From positions 5,802 to 69,801 of the forward strand of contig QLIY01000660.1 in the NCBI GenBank assembly GCA_003260075.1: a DNA stretch of 64,000 bases. The letters are read 5' to 3'. The translations under genes and the position numbers were made by a program. Origin of the DNA: Phallusia mammillata (taxonomy: Eukaryota > Chordata > Ascidiacea > Phlebobranchia > Ascidiidae). The first letter of the stretch is position 1. Every line of letters begins with the position of its first letter. Of this stretch, positions 47,300-57,999 are shown piece by piece. The notes beneath the pieces were generated by a model. It was not told the origin of the DNA. It worked only from the letters and a program-made list of their open reading frames with translations, and ran no database searches.

Positions 47300-49129
47300 A
47301 AGAATAAAAATATAAAATTGCGTGTTAAAATTATAACCACTAGGCACTATTAGAATTTTTATGTCGACATGTTTTTCAGGTTATCACAAACTGTAGATTA
47401 TTATTATTAGTCACAAGAAAAAGAATGGCAAGTTAAAATTACTTTGAAGCAAAATTGTCTCGACTGTTTGCAAAAATTGCAAAAGAACCATATTTAAATC
47501 TATGTAGTAAACCAAATGCTAAACAAAGTCTATGTAAACAAGTTTTTCAAGCCGTTGTTACAGGATATAGCCTTATGGACACCACTTTCTGTTCAAAATA
47601 ATACAGCTTAAAATTTGGTGTAAAAAAATGTATAAAAAAATGTAATTTATAAATAGAAATATGCAGACCCACTGGTGGCTATTGGTGAAATAAAGACCTG
47701 CGGTCAGTCAAAAAAACCTGTGCTATAGTATAACCAGAACAATTATCGTTTCATAAACAAATTTACATCAGTTGACCTTTATATCCATATGGTTCATGAG
47801 AAGATTTACCCTCCAACTTTCAACTGAAAGTTTTAATGTGTAGTATTTGACCAATATTTGACAAGCATTTGACCAGTCAATTGACTAGCCTTTATTCAAA
47901 TGGTCAAATACCCAACGCCACCTGCAACACAGCAACACAGCTAAAATATTAAAACAAACATATTTTCTGTAAAGATTAAAGATAGACTACAAGACCATGG
48001 ATACAACGTTTGGATTGACATTGAAGATATGTCAGGTGATATTATGCAGGCCATGGCTGAAGCAGTGGAACAAGCAGGAATTGTGATCATTTGCATGTCG
48101 CAAGGATACAAGGAAAGTCAAAACTGCAAGTAAGTACATGTGCAATCAATGTTGATAAACTAGTAATCAAGTACAAAAGCTTACAAGAAGAACTTTTTAA
48201 TAAGATATAATGTGTTTTGACCTATTGTCACACATAAAAAAATCGCAAATGTAACCAGTTTTAAGTTGCAGACAAAAATAACTATTTTGTAAGATTTTAA
48301 GTTAAATTTTTTTTTGTAAGTTTAGATCAGAGGCCACATATGCCCGCGAGTTGAAAAAAACAATTGTCCCACTTAAAATGGAAGAATTTAGACCTGATGG
48401 TTGGCTTGGTAAGTAATTCTCAAACTGTGTATCATGGCAAACTAGTGCGACATTATAGGTTTCCTAGTGTGCAGCAAAATATTAGTGCTCAACTTTTAAT
48501 TCATGGTTGAAATGCCCATGGACAAAATGTGGGTGTGAAAATACTATAACCTCATTTCAATGTGGTTGTTACCCAAATCAATATCACGGCATTGAGTTAA
48601 GTCATATGCTAGGCTTGTGAATCCTGCAACCAGGCAAACAGTGGTGTTACTACCACAAGAGGGTTGTGTTGCAATATGATCTAGTTCTGGGTTTTAAAGT
48701 TTCTTCTGCAATCGTGGGAGCCTGTAAAAGCATTACTGATCTTTTGTCTGTGATGGAACAAACTATGATGCTTAAAAATAATAGTGTATTAATAGCTTTT
48801 TAGTTCCAAGGATTCTGTTGTATAACAGAGAAGGCCTGCTTTATATGGAGTTGAGTGAGTAAAAGATTTGGTTTTGGCCAAACCACAACAAAATATTAAG
48901 CCAAAACTAAATCTTCTCAAAAAAGTGGATTCTGTTAAATAAATTACACAAGCCAAAGCTTTTGGTACACCACTACTAAACAACAGAAATCACAATATAT
49001 CATTTAAAAAAAACATGTTTATATTTAGGCTTACTTGCAGCCGGGAAACTCTACATAAAATTTACTGACATCGATATGTTCGAAGAATCAATGCAAAATC
49101 TCATCAAGGAAATTAAGAACAGAATTTAA
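41830..49129 (+). CDS. ARM-TIR gene 2 (longer paralogue)
   Basis: Exons: 41830-41911 (start exon, tentative), 42137-42205, 42390-42529, 43799-43908, 43972-44125, 44408-44539, 44711-44815, 45520-45682, 45947-46079, 47059-47128, 47186-47225 (cut by a G run), 47975-48129, 48326-48408 and 49029-49129. Exon lengths of 132, 163, 133, 70, 155, 83 and 101 nt are identical to ARM-TIR gene 1. Two additional ARM exons (KALGDYLAINSATELIKVYL; FELLLSVVTSG) and a short N-terminal exon are not seen in gene 1. ARM repeats (LVKGLTELANNDTNSQFI, VNCIWALSFVKENITKI, AVGALWQLREA) precede the TIR: HIMLSYR, VWIDIEDMSGDIMQAM, CMSQGYKESQNC, SEATYARELKKTIVPLKM. The expected length is about 520 residues if the truncated exon matches gene 1. 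An NADase or adaptor role is inferred from SARM1. Confidence 0.76.
42793..42932 (+). pseudogene. Second copy of an ARM exon after a G10 run
   Basis: Copy of 42,407-42,529 without the acceptor. It stays open to the donor, but about 6 of 40 residues differ (for example D to E, P to S, G to R). That is more than the neighbouring duplicates. It is either a diverged allele or a contig from a paralogue. Confidence 0.65.
43235..43395 (+). repeat. tRNA-derived SINE
   Basis: Starts GCCAAGATGACCGAGTGGTT (A-box-like) and contains GGGTTCTAATCCCATCTCGG (B-box-like). The tail includes GAGCAAGAAACTCAAGCGCA and CCTGATGGGTTGAACTAAAT. A reverse copy lies at about 54,165-54,320. The head resembles a leucine- or serine-type tRNA. 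Confidence 0.75.
44872..45427 (+). pseudogene. Duplicate of two ARM exons, one frameshifted
   Basis: After the G10 run at 44,872-44,881, the block from about 44,287 to 44,870 is repeated at roughly 4 percent divergence. The copy of the 132-nt exon (45,019-45,149) is one base short near AACAAAAATACTATG, so its frame breaks. The copy of the next exon (45,323-45,427) remains open with A to P and K to E changes. Confidence 0.7.
45741..45850 (+). pseudogene. Partial duplicate ARM exon after a G10 run
   Basis: Repeats 45,583-45,682 (TTGCCAACAATGACACGAAC) without an acceptor. The following intron bases are also duplicated. Confidence 0.7.
46230..47017. mobile_element. MITE in an ARM-TIR 2 intron, present twice through a join
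   Basis: The element starts CAGTTGTTCTCAACTGGTGG and ends GAGTGCAGAACCACTG. It appears at about 46,236-46,504 and again at about 46,737-47,013 after the G10 run 46,533-46,542. The duplicate also carries the end of the preceding exon (GAGAAGCTGAAAGCTTTGAC). A related right end (GAGTTGAGAACCACTG) occurs at about 63,692-63,707. Confidence 0.65.
47226..47298. repeat. Poly-G run (73) truncating the first TIR exon
   Basis: Starts directly after ATGTTGAGCTATAG. In ARM-TIR gene 1 this exon continues about 27 nt to its donor. The missing sequence includes the end of the first TIR helix. Confidence 0.75.
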
Positions 49130-49139
49130 AAGCCTTAAA

Positions 49140-49605
49140 AAGGCAATCAAAAAAGTATCATAAAACTTTTTACCTTTACTGAAATGAGTTAGGTTAAAAC
49201 AAATTGAATTAAAACATTGTTTGTATGAAGTCTGTTTGTCAAAATAGAGGAAAACTGGATATTTTCTTTGCTTAGTTCACATTTGGCACCGCAAAACAAA
49301 TAACCACAACAAACAGTGAAAATGTGATCATGTTGCTGTATTTCCAATAATATGTATAACTGTTCGAAGTTGAACTACAGAATCATGTTCACTAATGATT
49401 GCCTTTCTAAATTGTATTATACACTCCATACAAAACTATGTTTACCAAAACTATATTAAGTAGACGTCTGTCTATTTATAATTCTGCTGTGCACCCCTAT
49501 TCACTCCACATTGCATGTTTTTGTTTAGGTCACAAATCAAAAGTATACATGGCAAAGCACCTTTTTCCTTCCATTAATGATATCCAATTTTTTTAACCAT
49601 TACAT
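49140..49605. other. 3' flank of ARM-TIR gene 2
   Basis: AT-rich, no gene seen. No clear AATAAA close to the stop codon. Confidence 0.35.
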
Positions 49606-50109
49606 CAGTGGTTTCCCAACTTTCCTAGTGGTATCCGAACACCCCACGCACACAAATCGCTTATTCTGACATAAATGATTATTACTTAAAACCGGGTTGC
49701 ATATCACTTGCTATGCTGGTGCAAAATTAGGACACTTTTGTAAATGAAATGTTTTGTCTTGAATTATTTTGTCATAACTAAAATAAAAAGATTATGCGCT
49801 CACCATCAAACTAGTTTCCAGAGAATTAGGAGGTACTGCAAGTGCAAAAAGCACATTGAATGTATTAAATTTTTAATTTTTTTAGTACAAAGATGAAGCT
49901 AAAACATAATTTATGAAATATTGTGTCAAATGACACACTTTAATCCTTGCATTAAATAGATTGCCCATAAGTGTGCAGAGCTCTTCAGTGTACTACATTT
50001 TCAGAATGTAACAATTGTTTGATTTAAAATACTTATTTCTAAGCATGGGTAGTATGTGGTGATGTAACCTTAAAGTGGCACGCGACTACAGAAAGGTTGG
50101 GTATCACTG
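49606..50109. mobile_element. hAT-like MITE
   Basis: The left terminus CAGTGGTTTCCCAACTTTCC pairs with right-end reverse complement CAGTGATACCCAACCTTTC. Target duplications CATTACAT and CATTATAT agree at 7 of 8 bases. No coding region. Confidence 0.75.
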
Positions 50110-51985
50110 CATTATATTAAGAAGTACCGTTTTGTGTTTTAATCTGTAGATTTTTTGCCTATATAATTTGTTTTTTATTGTCATTAGTGCGTGTTGCATG
50201 ACAAAATCTTATCTGTCACAGTAAGTGTTTTAATCAGTAGAAGTTTTTGTCATTATTATAATTATTGTAAGTTATTATCACCACTATACATAAACTCGTT
50301 GACATGTCACAATAAACAAGAACTTTTATACTTTGTTTAGCATACTCAATTAGTAAAGAACAAACCAAGGGTTACTAATAAACATAGGTTAATGCATTAG
50401 CCTTGTAAAAAGAGAAGGTGACAATTTAAACCATCACAACATCCTAAGTACTGTCATCTACGAAAGTCCTGTCAGCGCTAAAATTCATCCAGTACAAATT
50501 TAGGGATTCTAACAATTGAGCTATTACTGAGGCGAAGCAAAAATAACTCAGCAAAAATAACAAAAACATGACTCAGCAAAAAAACATTCTTTTTCAAAAA
50601 ACGTCAGCAAGCTGCCTGGTGGACAGGTTTGCACTAAATAAGAACAATGGAATTGCAGAATTATAAACCTATACAATCACAAAGTTAACAACAAACAAAA
50701 AATGGATGAGCTTGTGTTGCAATAGTGTAAAAAACACACATTTGCAATACACATGTAATTTGACTGTTGCGAAATATGCGTAGTGCTATATACTGCTCTG
50801 TTTACTAATGTACACACGGTTCGAAACGAGTTAAAGCCAGTGTTGTTTAGCAAACAACATTACAAAATACAAGATTGCGATCAACATCTTCACAAACCAA
50901 TGTCTTTTACCGCATCAATACCTTTTGCGAAAATTTTAGATTGTATTGAAACGGACACGTTAGAATAACATTATGACGTCATAACCCTCCTCCGCAACAT
51001 AGCGTGACGTCACATGTGACAAAAATACCTGGCGCGTGCAATGGGAACAATGAAAAACGATCTTAGTCATGGAATCTGTTGATTTTCGGTCATTGATTCG
51101 ACATTATTGTTGCCTTCCGTAGTGCGCGTGGCAAAAACAACAAAAACATAGAGAATCAATTTCTGGTTTCCTCGTAATTCGATTTATCTTTCATGGGTAA
51201 ATAGTGTAGAGATGAAATATGTTGCTATATGTGCTTACTGCTTACTCTTGTTTTGAGGTTAAGTATTTGAACCGAATAAGTGTCAAAAGTAGTGATAAAA
51301 ACACTTATAAGTTATGTGTCGATTGGTCGCCTTATGTATAACATACGACTTCATTTTGTCAAAAATTTGAAGTTGATCGTATAAGTAATGTCAGGCCAGG
51401 GCTCGAACCACCGAATTAGAAAACCAATAATTTCTTACGAATGTTGTTTTAACTTTAACTGTTGCAGTAACATAAAATGATGTTGGTTTAGCGTTTAGGC
51501 TACTCAGTGATTTGAAAGTTATTTTTAGAAAATTTTATTGGGGTCATGAAATAACATTAGTTTTTCTGCTACGGCCTTCCTTCATCCAGGTCAGTAGGAG
51601 ATCTAATTAGGCCAAGCTATAGATTGCTGTATACATTAAATCTTTTGTAGCAATGGTTGTGTGGCTTTAGTTGTATAAGAACTGAATCTCTAGCAAGGAG
51701 ATTAATATCATCTCAAAGTAAACTTTGGTGTGTGGGTTCCGTCTGGGGTTAACTAAACAGAAAACAAGCTCGGTTAGTTCGCTTTGGCTTGGAGCTATTT
51801 TAGAGGTTAGCAAATATTTTGGGTAGTTTTGTACAGAAAAACTGCCTAGTTTGTTGGGGTACCATTTCTTTAAGATAAGCTAGATTGATGCTAAAGCACG
51901 ACGTTATATTTCAGTGATTAGTTCATTAACGACAACAAAATAAAACAAACTTACCAACTAAATTATTAAATAAAATTTTTAAACG
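50110..51985. promoter_or_regulatory. Non-coding region with paired CRE-type sites
   Basis: TGACGTCA occurs at 50,974-50,981 and 51,005-51,012, 31 bp apart start to start, in a locally CG-richer stretch. This is the consensus for CREB/ATF factors. No transcript start is visible, so promoter activity is inference. The small open frame ending at 50,968 has no domain. Confidence 0.35.
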
Positions 51986-52169
51986 CAGTGGTGGGATTCA
52001 GCCGGTTCGCACCAGTTCTATAGAACCGTCTCACTAAATTTGATGAGATCAGCGAACCGGTTAGCATTACTGGTTACTGTCAAAGGATTATGAGTTTAGC
52101 GAACCGGTTAGCATTTGCTGGACATTTTTGTAACATAACCGGCTGAAAAAAAAATGAATCCCACCACTG
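51986..52169. mobile_element. Short hAT-like MITE (CAGTGGTGGGATTC family)
   Basis: Left terminus CAGTGGTGGGATTCAGCCGG; right terminus ATGAATCCCACCACTG preceded by AACCGGCTGA. It is 184 bp with no coding capacity. Flanks TTTAAACG and GTCAAACG agree at 6 of 8 bases. Confidence 0.8.
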
Positions 52170-54164
52170 GTCAAACGTAATATAGCACTTTAAGGCATAA
52201 CCCAGTTGTTTTCTAAAAACATAACTAAACAAACCGATTGAAAACGTGATGTTGCAATTTCGTGTATAGTGCAGTATCATGCAAGTTTGCACTTGTTAGC
52301 TAGAAAACGCTGTTAAACAAACGTAATAGGAAGGACAAATTGACACTTAGTTAATTATTGCTCGATAAATGTTTTGATTTCACATTCGACAAACTGTCAA
52401 TTGGTAGCCCACTATGCCCATTGACAAAAGCTTAGTTTGTTGCGCAAGCAATATAAATCGCACTATCGTGTACATCGTCACCACGAAGTCAATCGCTGCG
52501 CAACATTGCAAAGTAGCATAGGCAGAACGTTATACAGGCATATTTAGATATTGAGGCTCACAAGTACTTTTTAAGTGTCTGATGTAACTTTACACCTAAT
52601 TATTTATGTGCTGTTAATCGCAAATGATAATTGTAAAAGTTTTCTGATATAAACCACATAAAACACGATTTAAAATATTGGGTTTTTCTTAATGCACTTT
52701 GTTTAAAGGTCTTCGCTCTGGTATAAGGTTAGGTTTAAAGATAAAACTATCTGGTGTGTTTGAGTCGTCACCGGTACGGGCGGTCTGCTTCAGGTTCCGA
52801 ATAAGCATATCTAAACTGAGCGATGAAAAACACTGCAGAGCCTGAGGGCTGATTTTGCTGATTAAAACTTTTCTCTCATGCGACTTAGCATCGGAAGTCG
52901 CTTACTTTGTTCTTGATTTTTGGAGTTGAACCAGAAAAGATTTAAATGTAAGAATTCTTGTTAAGTGAAAGAGCAGCAAATGATAGACTTCGTTTAAACA
53001 AGTTGGACTGCTTTGAAGAAAGGCCTACGTTATCAAATTCTCAAGTTTCATGTTCATTTGTGATATTTTGGTTATCTTATGGAGTGAAAACCTAAACGGG
53101 ATTATGTTGTTTGTGTCAGACTGTGTTGATGTGAGATTGTTTGGAACAATTTTGCAGCCTAAAAAGCTCGTAGAATAACTGTGTGTTGGGAAAACAACAT
53201 TTTCTACTTGCGTTTACATTTATTTATTTTTGCTACGCGAAAAAGCTACAAACTTGAAATAGTCAATAGAAATGAACCTCATAGTACGCCAGGCCTGTTA
53301 AAGGCGTTGTACCCAATCAGCTGGTCTCTCAAGCATTCCCAGATGGCAAGGCACAGGCTAGGAAATTCATCTCAAAAATGAACCTATCAGACAATATTTT
53401 ACCGTTATGTTTCCGGTGGTAAAATTTATTGTTTAATTTGCCTATTGTTGCAAAGCCTGGGTCTACTTTTTCAAAGCAACGTTAGATTTTTTAGCCGACC
53501 ACTGTGTCTCATACATTCTAGATCGTTTGTCAATCCACACGGCGAATCACCACTTTTACAGCCTCGTATAAAATCTGTCGAACAATTAAGATTCGCGACG
53601 TCTCTAATCTACCGGTCGCTTCTCCCGCATCACTTCAGTGACGTCACAATGGATAAGCGCGAGCGTCAAATCGATTAAAGTTGGACGGCGAAATTTTTGT
53701 CGAGCCACAAAGCCAGATTGTCGACTGAAGGACTTTTGTGCTCTGCTCGCTTTTGCCACTTGTGACGATTTTCGAGTGCCCCGTGACATAGAAAAGCGAA
53801 ATTTCCCAACCCTTGGGCTTCGCTACTGTTCAATAGAGAGTTCGTGAGATAGCAGGCAGGTCAATGAGATTTAAGTTAGGTTCTACAAGTTTTTTGGAGC
53901 TAAAAGAAATTATTAAACTTCAAAGATTAAAGCAGATGTTCTCAAACTTTTTTCCTCGTTCTTGATAGATTTCGGAGATAAAAAATTAGCTCTTTAAGTT
54001 ACTTTAAAATTTTATTTGCTTATATTTTTTGTTTCATTTTTATCCTCGGTTGGCGGGCAACGCCTAAATGCGTTATGCACACAATGAGTCCGCCATCGAG
54101 CTGCCTGTTTTATTGCAAGTCCGTTCATCACTTTTTATTTGTTTTTGTCATCTTAGGCAGTTGG
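52170..54164. other. Non-coding DNA upstream of the unrecognised gene
   Basis: No exon could be supported. It contains another TGACGTCA at 53,638-53,645. Open frames at 53,445-53,847 overlap on both strands with no domain, so I treat them as chance or 5' flank. Confidence 0.35.
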
Positions 54165-54320
54165 TGACGTTAATTTGGTTTAACCCATCAGGAACCACTG
54201 GGTTGGAGCAATGCCGCTTAAGTTTCTTGCTCAGGGAAAACACAAGAGACCGAGATAGGATTAGAACACACTACCTTGTGAACACAAGGCGGTTACGCTA
54301 ACCACTCGGCCATCTTGGCG
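54165..54320 (-). repeat. tRNA-derived SINE, reverse copy
   Basis: The reverse complement begins CGCCAAGATGGCCGAGTGGT and contains TGTTCTAATCCTATCTCGG and GAGCAAGAAACTTAAGCGGC. Same family as 43,235-43,395. Confidence 0.75.
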
Positions 54321-55162
54321 ATTTACGCGTAAAAAATATCGTTTGTGTGCAAGTTTATCAACGGCAAAGAACTTCTGATTTAAAGTTTAACATTTCAAAG
54401 CGTGCTATATGTTGGCTTTTATTAAGAGCAAAGATCCGCAAATACTTTTGGGTGCGACTTAACAAAAAGTATTCCGAAGGTTTCGTGGTCCAAACAACGC
54501 AACTAAGTGAAGCCACTTTTTTTAATTAAAACAAATATAAGAACTGCGTTTAACAAAAATCGCGTTCCAATTACGGAAAGCTAAACTTTCGCTGCCAATT
54601 TTTGCTGCAAACTCAGCAATCAGCACGCATTAAAATGGCATATACCATTCGCAAAATTCTGGGGACACAACAAACCTTCCCAAGCCAAAGTATGTTTTTG
54701 TGATGCAACCCACTATTTGCAGACCCTGGATTTCAGAGCAGCCGCCGTTATTTTATTACGCTTTCTTTAAGCTGAGAGCGCAACGAATTTGACAGTTGCC
54801 CTTGAACTCCTTGAGGGTTTCAAATAAAACCAGTTTAAACCGCGAAGTTTGATTGCTTAACGTTGAGGCGTAAAGGTTTTGAGTTGGTGTTTGTTTACAA
54901 ACCTTAATTAAAACCAAATGCTTTGATCGATATACATTTAGTAAATTTAAGCATTTATTTTTGTTTTCCGGTATTAATTAGCAGTAAACTTATTGACATG
55001 TATTAACTTTGAATAGGGGAAAAAGATTCAACCGGAATTCTATTAATTTGTTGGAATAATTCTCACAAAAACGAGATAACTGAAATAAAAACTTTCTCGG
55101 GTTGCATTATTTGCTCAAGAGCAAGAATAAAGCTTCCCGCCCTTTTCACCACCAAGGTCAAG
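54321..55162. other. 5' flank of the unrecognised gene
   Basis: No repeat or exon identified. Probably upstream or 5' untranslated sequence of the gene starting at 55,163. Confidence 0.3.
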
Positions 55163-57987
55163 ATGACCTCTAACCACACGCGGTTCTCACATTCGGTGAA
55201 CAACCTTCGATTTTGCTCACGGGTCTCAGCACTAAAACAGGATCGCTCAAAAAGTCTCACGGTTGCAAATAGCAACCAGCAGAGGAGGAGCGCTTTTGCC
55301 AAGGCGACGAAGCCAGAGGGATCTGGTGGGAGGAGCATAAATCTGCCTCCCGTGGATGTAGGGAAGACTAACTCCTCAGTTGGAGGGAAGAACTGCTTTG
55401 CTGTCGATCTTCTGCAGCTGGCAAATGGATGCGAAAACCGAAAGTTTAGACCAGGAGGAGAAAGAACGGGAGGAGTGAGAGCAAGAGTGGGACAGAAATC
55501 AGGTAAAGGGTCTTTGCTGTGTAAACAAAAAATTGCAAACGTTAAGTGCATATGCGTTAGCTTTAAAATATCGGGTCAAAAAGCGACAGGAATTTAATAA
55601 GTTGGGGGGGGGGTGGAGTTTCTATGACCAGCAAATCCTGTACGAGAGAATTCCTTTGTTAGGTTTTTCTTGTAACATTGGATTAGAATAGACTGTCTCA
55701 TGTTTTGACCTTCAAGCATGGTGTTAGTAATGTTTTCAGATTAGTTGTCAGTGAAATGTGCGAATAGGTTTAAACAAAAAATGTTTACTAATAAAAAAAA
55801 TTCTAAATTAGTAAACAAATAGGCTTTCAGGCATCGTTGTATTGCTATTGCAAACGTTCAGTGCATATGTGTTAGCTTTAAAATATCGGGTCAAAAAGCG
55901 ACAGGAATTTAATAAGTTGATACACTTATCCTTAACAAGAGGTTAAAAGTCCTATCGTTGAAAAAATTCTTGACATACTTCAACCCTCTATATTTGTAAA
56001 TACCCCCTGCCGAAAAAGTTGACACAAAACTTTTAAATTTAATCTCAAACGGAAAAAGACGCTTAACACAACTTTACACGAAACCCATTAACTGTTGAAT
56101 GTTGTGTTTACACAGCGGGACATAGTTCTGACAGTTCATTCGGACGCCGAAGCCGACTTCCAAGGCCTTCATTCCAGGCTAGTGTCGCCAGTGCCCCTGA
56201 ATCGTGTCGCAAACAATTGAACGCGACATCAAAGAACTTTCCGCGGCGAAAGAGCGACAAAATTCAAGAATCCGAAACCGATTTTGCAAAATCATGGCCT
56301 CTCGCGCCGCATGGAAGCGGTAAAGACAATGGGAGGTTGCCTCTGATTGGCGGAAACTACAGAAAGTTGTCCGACCAATATCTCATGAAGAGCAGGAACG
56401 AAGACCTTCTCGGAGGAATCGCAAAGTTTAATCAAGCAAAGGCTTTTCGGATGAGACAAAGCGAAAAAAGGCGGCAAGCAGATGAGACAAAGGTATAGAC
56501 CCAAAAGGCCTAAATTTCTACCCGAAAAAATTAACCCAATCTTGATTTTAAAAAGCAATAATTTTAAAGAAAACGCTTTAAATTCCAGAATCCGGTTTAG
56601 CCGCGCGAACACTCTATGACGTCACAGTGTGTTTACACAAAAGATTAGTTCTCCGAGTTGGCTATTGTGTCGCGCGCTTTTTCGACTAACTTGTTATTGT
56701 GCAAAATCCGCGTTAAATTCGATCCGCCGCTTAAAGCAGTAGACTCCGTCGAAAGTTCTAACGCGAAGCGACGATTTGTCAATTTTAATCGGATGGCCTT
56801 GCTTCCCTTTTCTAAATCCTCATTCAAACTTTTTGTGCGTGCAAATTGGTGACAACTTTGCTGAGAGGGATTGTGGTTTTAACTAGTGATGTGCTGAAAC
56901 CGCCTTAAAAGGTTCGGACCGGAGCCGAACATTCGGCCGAACCTATAAACACATTTCTGATGGATGTTTTAAACTATATAAGTTACCTTTATCATGCAGG
57001 TTAACTCATTCATGACACTTATTCCTCCACATCATAATACTTTTGCACAGCAATGAAAAATCGCAAGTTATAATGTACAGGAATTGCAATGGGGCATATA
57101 TATCGACGTCCTCATTAAAAAATAAATACGAAGTTAGGTCTGGGGTTGAACATCCGCCATTTTTTGTCCGTTAACTGTTTGCCCGCAATCCGTTAAGAGT
57201 TTTATAAAACTTTAAAATATCACGTGTGCGGTGATAAATGTAGCGAACGATTTTCTGTTTTTTTTTCCTTAATATAACCGTATGTTCACCTTGTATTACG
57301 TTTTCTTTCCCTACTGCTGGTAAAGTCTGCGAGAGAATTAAACTACTGGAGTAGGCTACATGTCATATTTGTAAAGAAATTAAATAGCAAATACTTGCAA
57401 TATAAGCTTTGCAAGGTAATACGTTTTACATGCAAAAAACAGTTGTTTGGGCATTGTCAGCCAGTTTTTCTGCCTTTATTGTCCAGTGGTGGTATCATTT
57501 AGGTTTGATTAGGCACGGCCATCTATTCGCTAACCTACGTTTAAAACAAAAAACGCCGTTTTCAGGCTAACTATCATACTTGTTTCAAATTTATTGATTG
57601 GGGACTTCTGTTTAACACAAACAAACATCATTGCAGAATCACGTGGATCGTAACCACAATGACGTCACTTCGTCACCGAGGGTCGTCATGGAAACGCTGA
57701 CAGACCTAAAAATATCCGGAAGGGGAGGACTGGAAGTCGGCACCAGCGCTAATTTATCCCCAAGCAAAGGACCACATGCAGAGTCGACAGACAGCTCATC
57801 GGATTTAACTACTGTCACGGCTGAAAGCACACGTGTCCATCCGGATGATGGCGCAGGAGAGCCGGGTGAAGAATCGGATGAGAGAGAGGAATTGGACCGA
57901 AAATGCATTCAGTGGCTGGAAGACGTTGCCAGGGAACGAACACAAAATCCTGAAAAAGTTTTTCTACCCCACTTGCTGATGTCATGA
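55163..57987 (+). CDS. Unrecognised basic, low-complexity protein (3 exons)
   Basis: Exons 55163-55502, 56116-56492 and 57637-57987 join with matching phases (1 then 0) and give about 355 residues. I do not recognise the family. The N-terminal third is Ser/Lys/Arg-rich (KATKPEGSGGRS). The middle is strongly basic (NFPRRKSDKIQESE; AFRMRQSEKRRQADE). The C-terminus is acidic (GEPGEESDEREELD) and ends in a short helix-like block CIQWLEDVARE before the stop. There is no signal peptide or membrane segment. It is probably intrinsically disordered with a conserved C-terminal motif. The start ATG at 55,163 is the first in frame; an upstream exon is possible. Exon ends are supported by GTAAAG and GTATAG donors and by ACACAG and TTGCAG acceptors. 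Confidence 0.65.
55525..55919. repeat. Intron 1 duplicate around a G10 run
   Basis: AAAATATCGGGTCAAAAAGC and flanks occur at about 55,530-55,603 and again at about 55,852-55,919. The G10 run at 55,604-55,613 follows the first copy. Confidence 0.65.
56886..56950. mobile_element. Left end of a TAGTGATG-family element
   Basis: TAGTGATGTGCTGAAACCG and CCGAACATTCGGCCGAACC in intron 2 resemble the element at 61,793-62,683. The right end was not found. Confidence 0.35.
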
Positions 57988-57999
57988 TGATGCAGCAAA

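Noticed and set aside
50783-50968. Small open frame just before the CRE pair
   Set aside because: No domain and it ends at the regulatory-looking stretch; likely chance.
55063-55551. 162-codon minus-strand open frame
   Set aside because: It is the antisense shadow of exon 1 of the plus-strand gene, which has consistent splice phases.
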